A stretch of DNA of 64,000 nt from an uncultured Clostridia bacterium (lineage in GTDB: Bacteria; Bacillota; Clostridia; Oscillospirales; Ruminococcaceae), in the NCBI GenBank assembly GCA_947624375.1, contig CANQKD010000002.1:62001-126000 (forward strand), given 5' to 3'. Of this stretch, positions 16,892 through 26,190 are shown piece after piece. The position numbers and the translations under genes were made by a program. Position 1 is the stretch's first letter. Each line of letters starts with the position of its first letter. Under the pieces are notes generated by a model that saw nothing but the letters and a program-made list of their open reading frames with translations, made no database searches and had not been told where the DNA came from.

Positions 16892-18052
16892 TTATATGCC
16901 GCGCCTTATCATTTCAAGGCACATTCTTCCGTTGTGATAGGGGCACTTCCACGGGCCGACCATCTCTTTCTGTCTGTCGGGAACGCCCTCGAAACTTACT
17001 TCAGAATACCACTCGCCGCAGCGTTTGTCTGTCTGAACGTTCTTTATATACTCAAAAACGCTCTTTGCTATGCTGAGGTACTCTTCATTTTTGCTGTGCA
17101 TATAGGCGTTGCAAAAGCCCACTACCGCTTCTGCCTGCACCCACCACACGCGCTTTTTGTCTATTTTGTCAACCTCGCGCTCGTTATACAAAGCACCGCC
17201 GTGGAATGCAAGTTTTGCGATGTTTTCTGCTATTTCAAGATCCATGGCACTGAATTTGTCTATAAGAGCTTCATCACCGAGCGTTTCACAGGCAAGATCC
17301 ATAAGCCAGCTTGCCTCGATATCATGACCATATGAATGGATATCGCCAACAACATTGAAAGCGGTATCAAAGAAAACTCTCAGAGCTTTGGTATCTTTAT
17401 CAAAAACTATATCGCTCATCTGAGAGAGCAAAAACCTCAGCCGCTCCCCTACTTTCGCATTTTTCTCCGCCTTGTAAAGCTCTGTATAGGCTTCTATAAG
17501 GTGCAGAATGGCGTTCATAGTCTTATCAGCCATAAGACCGTTTTCAGAAAGCGCATCGTTCGGTATAGGCTGCCAGTCTCTGTCAAATGATTCAACATAG
17601 CCGTATCCATCGAGGGTATTGCTTTCTATATCTTCAAAAATTTTATACGCAAGCTGCAAGGCTTCCTCGCTGCCGGTGCTGTTATGATAGGCAGAAAGCG
17701 CATACACCGCAAATGCGCAGTTATAGGTATGTTTCATGGTATCGCTCGGCTGACCTTTGCAGTCAAGCATCCAGTAAACGCCGCCTTTTTCATAGTCTAT
17801 GCAATAGTTCTTTACAAAATCATAAACGTGGTCGGCAAGGCGTTTGTTTTCTTCGCCGCCGAGAATTTTATAGCAGGTCGAAAAGAACCAAAGTATGCGG
17901 TTATGAAGTATCACGCCTTTGTCGGCGGTCTTGTCAACGTTAAGATCAAAGTCCATAAAGCCGTAAAAGCCGCCGTTTTCCTTGTCCTCCAGCTTTGACC
18001 AGAAAGGTATTATCTGCTCGGTGAGCATTTTTTCACATTCGTCTTTCAGCAT
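16892..18052 (-). CDS. ce: Cellobiose 2-epimerase
   Basis: A 386-aa cytoplasmic enzyme of the N-acylglucosamine 2-epimerase superfamily. It converts cellobiose to 4-O-beta-glucosylmannose and acts on related beta-1,4 disaccharides. The sequence closely follows the characterised R. albus enzyme: ADKGVILHNRILWFFS, DCKGQPSDTMKHTYN, ALSENGLMADKTMNAILHL, SYGHDIEASWLMD, RVWWVQAEAVVGF and GPWKCPYHNGRMC are all present, including the active-site histidines of the alpha6/alpha6 barrel. The length matches (about 389 aa). It lies 12 bp downstream of a DUF1015 gene and upstream of a GH5 lipoprotein. In R. albus the enzyme feeds a mannosylglucose phosphorylase; no phosphorylase is in this window. Confidence 0.93.
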   Translation of the reverse strand: MLKDECEKMLTEQIIPFWSKLEDKENGGFYGFMDFDLNVDKTADKGVILHNRILWFFSTCYKILGGEENKRLADHVYDFVKNYCIDYEKGGVYWMLDCKGQPSDTMKHTYNCAFAVYALSAYHNSTGSEEALQLAYKIFEDIESNTLDGYGYVESFDRDWQPIPNDALSENGLMADKTMNAILHLIEAYTELYKAEKNAKVGERLRFLLSQMSDIVFDKDTKALRVFFDTAFNVVGDIHSYGHDIEASWLMDLACETLGDEALIDKFSAMDLEIAENIAKLAFHGGALYNEREVDKIDKKRVWWVQAEAVVGFCNAYMHSKNEEYLSIAKSVFEYIKNVQTDKRCGEWYSEVSFEGVPDRQKEMVGPWKCPYHNGRMCLEMIRRGI

Positions 18053-18064
18053 TTTGCTCGCTTC

Positions 18065-19327
18065 CTATTCTGTTATCTTTCTTGCTTCTATATAGTATCT
18101 CTTATCCCATGCGTGACCCATTGAGAAGGTCTTTCTCGGCAGTGCGCCGTCGCAGATGACTGTCGGGAAAAGCTCGGACTTTTGCATATCGGGAAGTATA
18201 AAGCCAACGCTGTTTGCCTTTCCTGCAAGCTCCTTGACTACTTCCTCGCCGTGGATATAGTCTACCTTGCCGCCGTTTGCCTTTACATACTCGTCAAGAG
18301 CCGTTTGCAAACTGCCTACCGAAAGCTTTGAAAGCTCGTTATTTACATACATTTTCTTCTCGCTGCCGCCATGAAGTACCACAAAGCTCTGACCGCTGCC
18401 GTCTTCTGAAAGCGCGAGCCTTTTGGTAAGGAACGAGAGCAGTTTATCGCCGTCAACTTCGGTAACTATGCGGTGTATAGCCTCAAACTCCAGCGCGGGA
18501 GAATGCAGGTTCACTATCTCTACAAGGGCATATCTCGCAGGGTGGTGCGACATATCTTTATCGGGGTCAGCTCTTTTGAGCCGCTCGTAAAACTCTTTCG
18601 CAGTTGCGAGAGAATGGTTGCCGTCACCCATAGCGTAAACAAGCGCGTTTTGCTCGTTCATGCCATATTTTTTGTTAAACGCATCAATATCGGCAAGCTT
18701 ATCAAGCGCCGAGAGCACCGCGTTTTTATCCTCCTCGCCCAGCAGCCAGCCCTTTATCGAGCCGCCCTTTTGCATAAGAGGGGTATCATAAAGCTTTGTC
18801 ATGCCGCTTGTTTTCTGCGCAAGCGGTTCTATAACGGTTTTCATGTCGTCGTCGATAAGTATCATTATATGCGGAAGTTCTATCGGCGCGCCCTCGCGTA
18901 TACGCACACGCGGAGGTATTCTTTCAACAACGGTAGCTTCCGTTGCCCTTACCTGCGACTTTGAGCCTTTTCGGTAGTCGTACTGCTCCAGATCCACCGC
19001 GCCGACTATGCCTGCCCGTACCTTGCCGTCATTCTGCGTTCTTTCCACATACACCAAGGCATTTTTATATTCTTCAAAAACGCCTCCGCTCACATACTCT
19101 GCCATAGCGGAGTGTATTTTTTCAATGCGCTTTTCTACGTCTTCGTCTTCAAGATAAACTTCGGGCAGTGTAACGCGCAGAGCCGAGGGACTTTCGCCCA
19201 CTATCCTGTCTGTTTCAGCCCAGTATTTCGGCTCGCTGGTGTACTGGTCGCACGCCACGACAGCCCACTTTTCCATATCCGTATTCTTTGGCAGAAGTAT
19301 ATCCGCCGCTTTGAATGCTGTACTCAT
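18065..19327 (-). CDS. DUF1015 family protein
   Basis: A 420-aa soluble protein of the DUF1015 family. Family landmarks visible are AVVACDQYTSEPKYW near the N-terminus, YVERTQNDGKVRAGIVGAVD, a GDGNHSLATAKEFYE segment and a C-terminal QKSELFPTV. The reaction is not established. The start is set at the ATG at 19327, since the AAGCGGTG ribosome site would overlap the GTG three codons upstream. It sits directly downstream of the secA terminator and 12 bp before cellobiose 2-epimerase, so it may lead that operon, although I found no clear promoter in the short gap. Confidence 0.85.
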   Translation of the reverse strand: MSTAFKAADILLPKNTDMEKWAVVACDQYTSEPKYWAETDRIVGESPSALRVTLPEVYLEDEDVEKRIEKIHSAMAEYVSGGVFEEYKNALVYVERTQNDGKVRAGIVGAVDLEQYDYRKGSKSQVRATEATVVERIPPRVRIREGAPIELPHIMILIDDDMKTVIEPLAQKTSGMTKLYDTPLMQKGGSIKGWLLGEEDKNAVLSALDKLADIDAFNKKYGMNEQNALVYAMGDGNHSLATAKEFYERLKRADPDKDMSHHPARYALVEIVNLHSPALEFEAIHRIVTEVDGDKLLSFLTKRLALSEDGSGQSFVVLHGGSEKKMYVNNELSKLSVGSLQTALDEYVKANGGKVDYIHGEEVVKELAGKANSVGFILPDMQKSELFPTVICDGALPRKTFSMGHAWDKRYYIEARKITE

Positions 19328-19353
19328 TATTATCACCGCTTTAAAAATATTTC

Positions 19354-19396
19354 AAAACAGGACGACACCCCAAACAGCATGGATTATCGTCCTGTT
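19354..19396 (-). terminator. Probable secA terminator
   Basis: Minus strand: AACAGGACGA (19396-19387) pairs perfectly with TCGTCCTGTT (19365-19356) across a 21-nt loop and is followed by TTTGAAATATTTTT. It starts about 14 bp after the secA stop codon. Confidence 0.65.
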
Positions 19397-19409
19397 ATCT
19401 GCATGGGGC

Positions 19410-22127
19410 TTAGTTGTTAGCGCCACAGCACTTTTTATACTTTTTGCCGCTGCCGCATGGGCATGGGTCGTTAGGGCCGGGCTTTGACTTTACAGACCTG
19501 GTGGGGGCGGTCTGAGGAGATTCTTTAAGAACCTGTTCGCGCCTGGGGGCATTTTCTGCCCTTCTCACCTGAATGGTAAACAGCATACGAACTGTATCTT
19601 CACAAATGCTCTCTACCATGGCATCAAACATATCAAAACCTTCTATACGGTACTCGACAACGGGGTTATGCTGACCGAACGAACGCAGATTCATACCGCG
19701 CTTGAGCTCGTCCATGTCGTCTATATGCGCCATCCACTTGGTATCTACAACTTTCAGAAGTATAACTCTTTCAAGCTCACGCAGCAGGTTGGGGGTAAGC
19801 TCTTCCTCACGCTTTGCATACTTTTCAAGCGCGCGGTCGGTAAGCATTTTAAGGATATCCTTTTTGTCTACCTCTTCAAGCTCTTCGACCGTGTATCTGA
19901 AATCGTCCTCGGTAGTGAGTATACCTATAAGCTTTTCTCTAAGACCGTCAAGATTCCAGTCGTCGTGTATCTCCTCATCGAACAGATACATATTGACATT
20001 ATTCTCAACAAAGTCTTTTATCATCTTAAGGATATACTCATGTATATCGTCTCCGTCAAGCACCTGCGAACGCTGCTTATAGATTATCTCACGCTGGGCG
20101 TTCATAACGTCGTCGTAGTTGAGCACGTTCTTTCTTATATTGAAGTTGTTGCCCTCGACTTTCTTTTGCGAATTTGCTATTATACTGGTGAGCATCTTGC
20201 TTTCGAGCGGCGTATTTTCGTCAACTCTCAGAGTATCCATAACTCTAGTTACCTTATCTCCGCCGAAGATACGCATAAGGTCGTCTTCAAGAGAAAGGTA
20301 GAAACGGCTCGCACCGGGGTCGCCCTGACGTCCCGAACGGCCTCGCAGCTGGTTGTCTATACGTCTTGCCTCGTGGCGCTCGGTACCTATAATAAACAGA
20401 CCGCCTGCCTCTTTGACCTCAACTGCCTTTTCCTTTACTTCTTCATTGAATTTATCGTAAAGCTCTTTATACAGCGCTCTTGCTTTGAGTATCTCCTCAT
20501 CGTCTGTCTCGCCGAAGCCGGTAGCCTCATATATTATCTCCTCGGGGATATCGCGGCGGCGCATCTCGTGTCTTGCAAGATATTCAGCGTTACCGCCGAG
20601 CAGTATATCTGTACCACGGCCTGCCATGTTGGTGGCTATCGTGACCGCGCCATACTTACCTGCCTGAGCCACTATCTCGGCTTCTTTATCGTGATACTTT
20701 GCATTGAGCACGTTATGCTTTATGCCCTTGTTTTTCAAAAGTCTTGAAAGATACTCCGATTTTTCGATAGAAACAGTACCCACAAGCACCGGCTGACCGT
20801 TCTGGTGGCACTCGATTATCTGATCTATCACGGCATTATACTTAGCCTTTTCGGTCTTATAGATAACATCGGGATAGTCTATTCTGATAACGGGGCGGTT
20901 GGTGGGTATTTCTATGACGTCAAGTTTATATATCTCGCGAAATTCGTCCTCTTCTGTGATAGCAGTACCCGTCATACCCGAAAGCTTTGAATAAAGGCGG
21001 AAATAGTTCTGATAGGTTATAGTGGCAATGGTCTTAGATTCGCGCATTACCTTTACGCCCTCTTTTGCCTCTATCGCCTGATGCAGACCGTCATTGAAAC
21101 GTCTGCCCTGCATGATACGGCCTGTAAATTCGTCAACTATAAGCACTTCGCCGTCTTTTACAACATAGTCGACCTCGTTATGCATGATGCCGTTTGCTTT
21201 TATAGCTTGATTTATATGGTGCAGCAAGGTAAGGTTGTCTGCGTCCATAAGGTTTTCAACGCCGAAAACTCTTTCAGCCTTTTCAACGCCTGACTTTGTA
21301 AGTGTGGCAGTTTTTGCCTTTTCGTCTACGATATAGTCGCCGTCAAGCTGGTCGTTGTCTGCTTTGTCGTCCATTTCAACAACGGTTATCTGCTTTAATG
21401 TCTTGGCAAATTTATCTGCTCTTACATACATATCTGTAGATTTATCGCCCTGACCCGAGATAATAAGCGGTGTTCTCGCTTCGTCTATAAGAATAGAGTC
21501 CACCTCATCGACTATTGCAAAGTTGTGACCTCTCTGCACGCGGTCTTTCTTATAGATGACCATGTTATCACGCAGGTAGTCAAAGCCGAACTCGCTGTTC
21601 GTACCGTATGTTATATCACAGGCGTATGCGGCACGGCGCTCATCGTTGTTCATGCCGTTCAATACGCAGCCTATTGACTGACCCAGAAATCTGAACACCC
21701 TGCCCATTTCTTCCGACTGGAATTTGGCAAGATAGTCGTTTACGGTAACTACATGAACACCCTTGCCAGAAAGAGAATTAAGGTAAGCGGCAAGGCAGGC
21801 AACGAGCGTTTTGCCCTCGCCTGTTTTCATTTCGGCAATTCTGCCCTGGTGCAGCACTATTGCGCCGATTATCTGCACGGGAAAAGGCTTTTTGCCGAGC
21901 ACTCTCCACGCTGCCTCGCGGCACACCGCCAAAGCATCGGGCATTACGTCGTCCAGCGTTTCAAGGCCCTCCAGCCTGTCTTTAAGCTTTTGTGTCTGGC
22001 TTCGCAGTTCCGCATCGCTCATGGGTGCGTACTTTTCTTCCAGCTCTAAAACTTTATTCTTTATAGGTTCTATCCTCGCAAGCTCTTTTTTGCTGTAGCT
22101 TCCGAATATTTTATCAAATAAACTCAA
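19410..22127 (-). CDS. secA: Protein translocase ATPase SecA
   Basis: The 905-aa motor of the Sec export pathway, which drives preproteins through SecYEG. Visible parts are Walker A MKTGEGKT with [10 protein letters not shown] after it, the [15 protein letters not shown] helicase motif, the preprotein-binding and helical wing domains, [11 protein letters not shown], and [10 protein letters not shown]. The C-terminus carries the zinc-binding SEC-C motif ([17 protein letters not shown]). The start is placed at TTG 22127 ([12 protein letters not shown]), which has GGAGGT 7 nt upstream; the GTG five codons earlier overlaps that ribosome site. The length is usual for Firmicute SecA. It is transcribed alone from a strong promoter, divergently from metK. 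Confidence 0.97.
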   Translation of the reverse strand: MSLFDKIFGSYSKKELARIEPIKNKVLELEEKYAPMSDAELRSQTQKLKDRLEGLETLDDVMPDALAVCREAAWRVLGKKPFPVQIIGAIVLHQGRIAEMKTGEGKTLVACLAAYLNSLSGKGVHVVTVNDYLAKFQSEEMGRVFRFLGQSIGCVLNGMNNDERRAAYACDITYGTNSEFGFDYLRDNMVIYKKDRVQRGHNFAIVDEVDSILIDEARTPLIISGQGDKSTDMYVRADKFAKTLKQITVVEMDDKADNDQLDGDYIVDEKAKTATLTKSGVEKAERVFGVENLMDADNLTLLHHINQAIKANGIMHNEVDYVVKDGEVLIVDEFTGRIMQGRRFNDGLHQAIEAKEGVKVMRESKTIATITYQNYFRLYSKLSGMTGTAITEEDEFREIYKLDVIEIPTNRPVIRIDYPDVIYKTEKAKYNAVIDQIIECHQNGQPVLVGTVSIEKSEYLSRLLKNKGIKHNVLNAKYHDKEAEIVAQAGKYGAVTIATNMAGRGTDILLGGNAEYLARHEMRRRDIPEEIIYEATGFGETDDEEILKARALYKELYDKFNEEVKEKAVEVKEAGGLFIIGTERHEARRIDNQLRGRSGRQGDPGASRFYLSLEDDLMRIFGGDKVTRVMDTLRVDENTPLESKMLTSIIANSQKKVEGNNFNIRKNVLNYDDVMNAQREIIYKQRSQVLDGDDIHEYILKMIKDFVENNVNMYLFDEEIHDDWNLDGLREKLIGILTTEDDFRYTVEELEEVDKKDILKMLTDRALEKYAKREEELTPNLLRELERVILLKVVDTKWMAHIDDMDELKRGMNLRSFGQHNPVVEYRIEGFDMFDAMVESICEDTVRMLFTIQVRRAENAPRREQVLKESPQTAPTRSVKSKPGPNDPCPCGSGKKYKKCCGANN

Positions 22128-22210
22128 TTTACTGACCTCCACAGATTTTACGATTCTTCATATCGGCGCAAAACGCGCCGTCTTTAAATGCATATAACAA
22201 CACAGATTAT

Positions 22211-22239
22211 ATTATAACACACCGCGTTTCAAAAGTCAA
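22211..22239 (-). promoter_or_regulatory. secA promoter
   Basis: Minus strand: TTGACT (22239-22234), a 17-bp spacer and TATAAT (22216-22211), about 85 bp before the secA start. Only the last base of the -35 box differs from consensus. Confidence 0.82.
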
Positions 22240-22295
22240 GCAGACACAGGAAAAATAAGGCAAGAAAAAATATGCGCGCAAATATGACATTTCTG

Positions 22296-22324
22296 TTGAC
22301 AAAGCGCGCAAGGTGTAGTATAAT
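22296..22324 (+). promoter_or_regulatory. metK promoter (perfect sigma-A consensus)
   Basis: TTGACA (22296-22301), a 17-bp spacer and TATAAT (22319-22324), directly ahead of the SAM-I aptamer. Transcription should start near 22331. Confidence 0.9.
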
Positions 22325-22342
22325 AAAAATATAGTATTGTAT

Positions 22343-22453
22343 ATACCGATAATCTTATCAAGAGCGGCTGAGGGTCAGGCCCTGTGAAGCCCGGCAACCT
22401 GGCGTTTGTCAAGGTGCTAATTCCTGCGGTTTTACCGAGAGATGAGAGGTATT
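22343..22453 (+). ncRNA. SAM-I (S-box) riboswitch aptamer
   Basis: The leader carries the S-box signature: CTTATC (22354-22359) pairs with GATGAG (22441-22446) as P1, and between them lie AGAGCGGCTGAGGG, GAAGCCCGGCAACC and GGTGCTAATTCCTGCGG. This is the canonical SAM-binding aptamer. An intrinsic terminator follows 30 nt later, so SAM binding is expected to switch metK off by transcription termination. Confidence 0.95.
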
Positions 22454-22482
22454 TGACGGCCAGAGCCGTACAGATATTACTG

Positions 22483-22516
22483 ACGTTTCGCGGAAAAATA
22501 CCGTGAAGCGTTTTTT
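22483..22516 (+). terminator. Riboswitch-controlled terminator before metK
   Basis: An 11-bp stem (22483-22493 with 22501-22511, two wobbles) with loop AAAAATA is followed by TTTTTTA. It is placed between the SAM-I aptamer and the metK ribosome site, as expected of the expression platform. Confidence 0.88.
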
Positions 22517-22540
22517 ATTACACAAGAAGGAGCGAAAATT

Positions 22541-23716
22541 ATGGCAAAATATATTTTTACATCGGAGTCTGTAACAGAGGGTCACCCCGACAAGATATGC
22601 GATCAGATATCTGACGCGGTGCTTGACGAAATGCTCAGGCTTGACCCCCTTTCACGCGTGGCGTGCGAGGTATGCGTTACCACGGGCATGATACTTGTTA
22701 TGGGCGAGATCTCTTCAAAAGCAAGCGTTGACATACCTGCGATAGCGAGAAAGACCGTTGAAGAGATAGGCTACGACAGGGCGAAATACGGCTTTGACTG
22801 CCACACCTGCTCGGTGATAACGACTATAGACAAGCAGTCGGCTGACATAGCTATGGGCGTTGACAACGCTTTAGAGGGCAGGGCTGAAAACAAGTTTGAC
22901 ACGGGTGCAGGCGATCAGGGTATGATGTTCGGCTACGCGTGCGACGAAACGCCCGAGCTTATGCCGCTGCCGATATCTCTGGCGCACAAACTGGCAAAAA
23001 GGCTCACGCAGGTGCGAAAAGACGGCACATTGGCATATCTGCGCCCTGACGGAAAAACGCAGGTTACCGTGGAATACGACGACGGCAGACCGACGAGGAT
23101 AGACACTGTGGTGGTATCTTCTCAGCACGACCCCGACGTTACGCTGGAGCAGATACGCGAGGACATTATAGAAAAGGTGATAAAGGCTGTTATTCCTGCA
23201 AACCTGCTTGACGAGGGCACGAAATATCTTGTAAACCCGACTGGCAGATTCGTTATAGGCGGACCGCAGGGAGACAGCGGACTTACAGGCAGAAAGATAA
23301 TTGTTGACACATACGGCGGATATTCTCGCCACGGCGGCGGAGCGTTTTCGGGCAAAGACCCGACGAAAGTTGACCGCAGCGCTGCTTACGCGGCAAGGTA
23401 CATAGCCAAAAACATTGTTGCCGCAAAGCTTGCCTCAAAGTGCGAGGTACAGCTTGCTTACGCTATTGGCGTGGCTCAGCCGGTTTCGATAATGGTGGAC
23501 ACATTCGGCACGGGTACTGTTTCTGATGAAAAGCTTGCAGAGGCGGTAGAAAAGGTGTTTGATCTGCGCCCTGCCGCGATAATAAAGGCACTCGATCTGC
23601 GCAAACCGCGTTACCGCGCGCTTGCTGCTTACGGTCACATGGGCAGAGAAGACCTTGACGCGCCGTGGGAAAAAACAGACAGGGCAGATGCGATAAAGGC
23701 AGCAGCCGAGGGATAA
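22541..23716 (+). CDS. metK: S-adenosylmethionine synthetase
   Basis: A 391-aa cytosolic enzyme making SAM from methionine and ATP. Signatures are [20 protein letters not shown] at the N-terminus, [12 protein letters not shown] in the middle and [19 protein letters not shown] with the [19 protein letters not shown] loop. The length is normal. AAGGAG precedes the ATG. It is regulated by the SAM-I riboswitch just upstream and cotranscribed with a small unknown gene whose start lies 3 bp past the stop. Confidence 0.97.
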   Translation: MAKYIFTSESVTEGHPDKICDQISDAVLDEMLRLDPLSRVACEVCVTTGMILVMGEISSKASVDIPAIARKTVEEIGYDRAKYGFDCHTCSVITTIDKQSADIAMGVDNALEGRAENKFDTGAGDQGMMFGYACDETPELMPLPISLAHKLAKRLTQVRKDGTLAYLRPDGKTQVTVEYDDGRPTRIDTVVVSSQHDPDVTLEQIREDIIEKVIKAVIPANLLDEGTKYLVNPTGRFVIGGPQGDSGLTGRKIIVDTYGGYSRHGGGAFSGKDPTKVDRSAAYAARYIAKNIVAAKLASKCEVQLAYAIGVAQPVSIMVDTFGTGTVSDEKLAEAVEKVFDLRPAAIIKALDLRKPRYRALAAYGHMGREDLDAPWEKTDRADAIKAAAEG

Positions 23717-23719
23717 AAA

Positions 23720-24121
23720 ATGCTTCTTAGTGAAAATTATGATGTTTTATACATCAGCGAGCTTAACTGCGTATTCGTGAAATGGAAACGCTACTGCGAG
23801 GGTGAAGATTACCGCCGTGCGCAGCTTCACGCGCTTGATATAATCGACAAGCACGAGGGCTGCCACTACATTGTTGATATGCGCGACGGCTTCAAGTGCA
23901 GCAGCGATGACGACACATGGCTGCACGGGCATTTTGCTCCGCTGATATACGACAGCGGATGCAGGCATTTTTTCTACATAAAGAACTCTAGCAGCCTGCT
24001 GGACGGAGAGATAGAGAATCAATCGGCGCTGATGCAGAGGTTTTTCAGCGTACACTGCTGTGAAAACTTTGACGACATAAAGCTTATACTGCTCTCCGAC
24101 CCGGAGTTTTTGAAGGGGTAA
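23720..24121 (+). CDS. Hypothetical protein behind metK (possible STAS-like fold)
   Basis: A soluble 133-aa protein with no signal peptide or membrane segment. The pattern of strand-helix units (YDVLYISELNCVFVKWKR; RAQLHALDIIDKHEGCHYIVDMRDGF; CRHFFYIKN) recalls the STAS/SpoIIAA fold, but this is a visual impression and I do not recognise a family. It starts 3 bp after the metK stop with GAGGGATAAAAA upstream, so it is under the same SAM-I control. No terminator separates it from the hairpin array that follows, which may therefore be its 3' untranslated region. Confidence 0.65.
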   Translation: MLLSENYDVLYISELNCVFVKWKRYCEGEDYRRAQLHALDIIDKHEGCHYIVDMRDGFKCSSDDDTWLHGHFAPLIYDSGCRHFFYIKNSSSLLDGEIENQSALMQRFFSVHCCENFDDIKLILLSDPEFLKG

Positions 24122-24183
24122 AATAAGATAATCGGGATTTGTCCACTTACGGAGAATCGCGAACAGTTCACTATCACACAGTA

Positions 24184-24497
24184 CGCAAAACTTTTAAATC
24201 TTGTCAAGAACGGAAAAGTTTTCGGTCAAGCCTTTTTCAAAAGGCTTGCGGGGTGTGGGGCGGCGCCCCACAAAGACACAACGTGCGCTCTGAGAGGGAT
24301 GAATTCAGAAACAGTCCGGTGGACTGTTTTAGTAAGAGGGCAGCGGTCGTAAACGACCGCGGGAAGAATTATTTCGCCCCCAAAATTTAAAGCGAAATAA
24401 TTCTTCGAGCGTTCCCAACGGGAACGCTGCTCCTGCAAGAGAGAGCCTCCCCTTGTTGTAGAGCAACGCTCTTTTGCCTGCGCGCGCTTGCGTGCGC
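24184..24497 (+). repeat. Hairpin-array element, copy 1
   Basis: A gene-free stretch made of consecutive hairpins: 24227-24248 (CAAGCC...GGCTTG), 24255-24271, 24309-24329, 24343-24360, 24363-24406 (stem GAAGAATTATTTCGC, perfect over 15 bp) and 24408-24428, then AGAGC-AAC-GCTCT with TTTT. The whole order recurs in reverse orientation at 24873-25196. Several stems differ between the copies by paired, compensating substitutions (24227-24248 and 24309-24329). That pattern indicates selection on base pairing in RNA or single-stranded DNA. No credible protein frame is present. Confidence 0.8.
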
Positions 24498-24602
24498 AAT
24501 AGCTTTGTGAAAAGTTTGCACTGTTACTTCACAATAGCTGCAAATAACCTAACTACATACCACTACCCCAACCACTGTTCCTTTGCATCGCTGGAAGTAT
24601 AT

Positions 24603-24838
24603 TCTGCCAGCACTTCTTTTGGGGGAGGTTTGTGGGTCGGGATATATATTATTCTCAAAAAAATCCTATAATTAGCAGTACGGACAAATTCAAACTTCTT
24701 GCCTCTATCTAAAGCGCAGAAAAAGCGATTTCACGCAAAATACGCAAAATCGTTTCTAACTTCTCACTTCTAACCTCTAGTAGCAGAATATTCTTCCAGC
24801 ATACTTCTATTGGATGGCTAGTGGGTGGGGATATTTAT
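24603..24838. repeat. Intergenic repeat modules between the two hairpin arrays
   Basis: Two direct, imperfect copies of a roughly 48-bp module (24603-24650 and 24791-24838) share CCAGCA, CTTCT, TTGG and GTGGGT.GGGATAT. Between them, 24695-24782 resembles 61100-61200 (CTTGCCTCTA..., CGCAGAAAAA, ACTTCT.ACTTCTAAC), linking this locus to the dispersed repeat family at the window start and near 61 kb. No gene is seen. Confidence 0.6.
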
Positions 24839-24872
24839 AGATTTATTTTATAAGATTTTTTCACTTTGTTTG

Positions 24873-25196
24873 GCGTTCCAGAATGGAACGCGGAAAGAGA
24901 GATATGCGCTACAACTAGGAAAATCCCTCTCTTGCAGGGGCGCAGCGTTCCCGTTGGGAACGCCCGAAGAATTATTTCGCCCCAAAAGCTAAAAGCGAAA
25001 TAATTCTTCCCGCGGTCGCTAGCGACCGCTGTCCTCATTTCAAAATAGTCCACCGGACTATTTTGAAATTCACCTTTTTCGGAGCGCACGCTGAGTCTTT
25101 ATGGGGCGCTGCCCCACACCCTGCGACCCTTTTGAAAAAGGGTCGATCGAAAACTTTTAGTTTCTTGACAGGACTTGAAACTTTTGCGCGTTGTTG
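24873..25196 (-). repeat. Hairpin-array element, copy 2 (inverted relative to copy 1)
   Basis: On the minus strand the same series as copy 1 occurs in the same order: 25145-25124 (CGACCC...GGGTCG), 25117-25101, 25068-25038 (14-bp perfect stem, 3-nt loop), 25029-25012 (fully palindromic), 25009-24966 (GAAGAATTATTTCGC arms) and 24963-24945. An extra hairpin GCGTTCCA-GAA-TGGAACGC lies at 24891-24873. It sits beyond the terminator of the RibU gene. Related modules recur at 60860-61017. Confidence 0.8.
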
Positions 25197-25233
25197 GCGG
25201 TCAACGTGTGCGCTCCTGCGCTGCGCGTAAGCG

Positions 25234-25268
25234 CAAAAAATCAGACCTACATATACAGCAGGTCTGAT
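25234..25268 (-). terminator. RibU gene terminator
   Basis: Minus strand: ATCAGACCT (25268-25260) pairs perfectly with AGGTCTGAT (25248-25240) and is followed by TTTTTTGCG. Confidence 0.85.
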
Positions 25269-25303
25269 ATTTTTATGCTTATGTAAGACGGCAGGAAGTT
25301 TTA

Positions 25304-25918
25304 TCACTCGCGCGGGGCTGCCTTTATTATCGGCGATAGCGGTTTATATATAACCACTGTCACCAGGGCGCACAGCGCGGCTTTTACAAGCGTGAACGGC
25401 AGGTTGAATATACACAGCGCCTCGAATATGCTGCCCGTTGAGGCTCGCAGCTCACGGTACATACCAAGAATCGCCTCTTCGCCGCCGAATGCCTTGAAGT
25501 ATATCGGGTATACTATAAAATAATTCAGCGGCAGGCTTATGGCAGCCATGGCGATCGCGCCCGAAATGCAGCCTATTATCGCGCCTTTTTTGGTGCGGTC
25601 AAATTTATATATCAGCCCTGCGGTAAGTGCGAACACCGCCGATGTAACAAAGTCGAAAATGTCGCCTATTCCCATGGTAGTGCCGAGCCCCTTTATCAGC
25701 AGGTGCACTGCATTTTTTATAAGGCACACCAGCACGCCCTCTGCGGGTCCCAGCGAAAAGCCTGCCAGCAGCGTTACAACGTTTGAAAGGTCAAGCTTTA
25801 TAAAGCTCGGCATAAGCGGCACGGGAAAATCAAAATAGTATATAACTATCGCTATCGCGCTCATAAGAGCGATTATTACAAGTTTTCTTGTACTTATTTT
25901 ACTGTTTGTATTACTCAT
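25304..25918 (-). CDS. ribU: Riboflavin ECF transporter substrate-binding subunit RibU
   Basis: A 204-aa membrane protein of the ECF S-component family with about six hydrophobic segments. The N-terminal KISTRKLVIIALMSAIAIV and FDFPVPLMPSFIKLDLSNV match RibU proteins, which capture riboflavin and dock to the shared EcfAA'T energy module (not in this window). The FMN riboswitch immediately upstream supports flavin as the substrate. The start is preceded by AAAGGAG. It is transcribed alone and ends at an intrinsic terminator. Confidence 0.92.
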   Translation of the reverse strand: MSNTNSKISTRKLVIIALMSAIAIVIYYFDFPVPLMPSFIKLDLSNVVTLLAGFSLGPAEGVLVCLIKNAVHLLIKGLGTTMGIGDIFDFVTSAVFALTAGLIYKFDRTKKGAIIGCISGAIAMAAISLPLNYFIVYPIYFKAFGGEEAILGMYRELRASTGSIFEALCIFNLPFTLVKAALCALVTVVIYKPLSPIIKAAPRE

Positions 25919-25980
25919 ACGTTTACTCTCCTTTGGAAAATATTGCAGCTAAGCATACGCTAAACTACGGAACGCACGGC

Positions 25981-26018
25981 AAATACAAACGCCCTATGGC
26001 AATTGTACCACGGGGCGT
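25981..26018 (-). terminator. Candidate attenuator hairpin of the FMN riboswitch
   Basis: Minus strand: ACGCCCCGTGG (26018-26008) pairs with CCATAGGGCGT (25999-25989), with one mismatch and one wobble, around an 8-nt loop; TTGTATTT follows. It lies between aptamer and gene where an expression platform is expected. The tail is only moderately T-rich. Confidence 0.55.
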
Positions 26019-26032
26019 AAATGCTTTGTCTT

Positions 26033-26142
26033 ACGTTTCTTTCATCCGGACTTTAACCGTCGGTATCGGACTTTCACCGAATCAGCGCACTTTCATGCGG
26101 TTGAGGACTTTACCTCCGATGTGGAATTTCACCACCCCTGAA
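26033..26142 (-). ncRNA. FMN riboswitch (RFN element)
   Basis: On the minus strand the leader contains the RFN signature in order: TTCAGGGGTGGTGAAATTCC, GGAGGTAAAGTCC, GATTCGGTGAAAGTCCG, then CCGACGGTTAAAGTCCGGATG and GAAAGAAACG. It precedes ribU, so FMN should repress riboflavin uptake. Confidence 0.95.
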
Positions 26143-26190
26143 ACAATTAACTTTTTATTAAATTTTCCTGCTGTCTTACGGCTTGGCAAA

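Noticed and set aside
24835..25307. Small minus-strand reading frames inside the hairpin arrays
   Set aside because: They run through perfect palindromes, have no ribosome sites, and the two array copies do not conserve a common frame.
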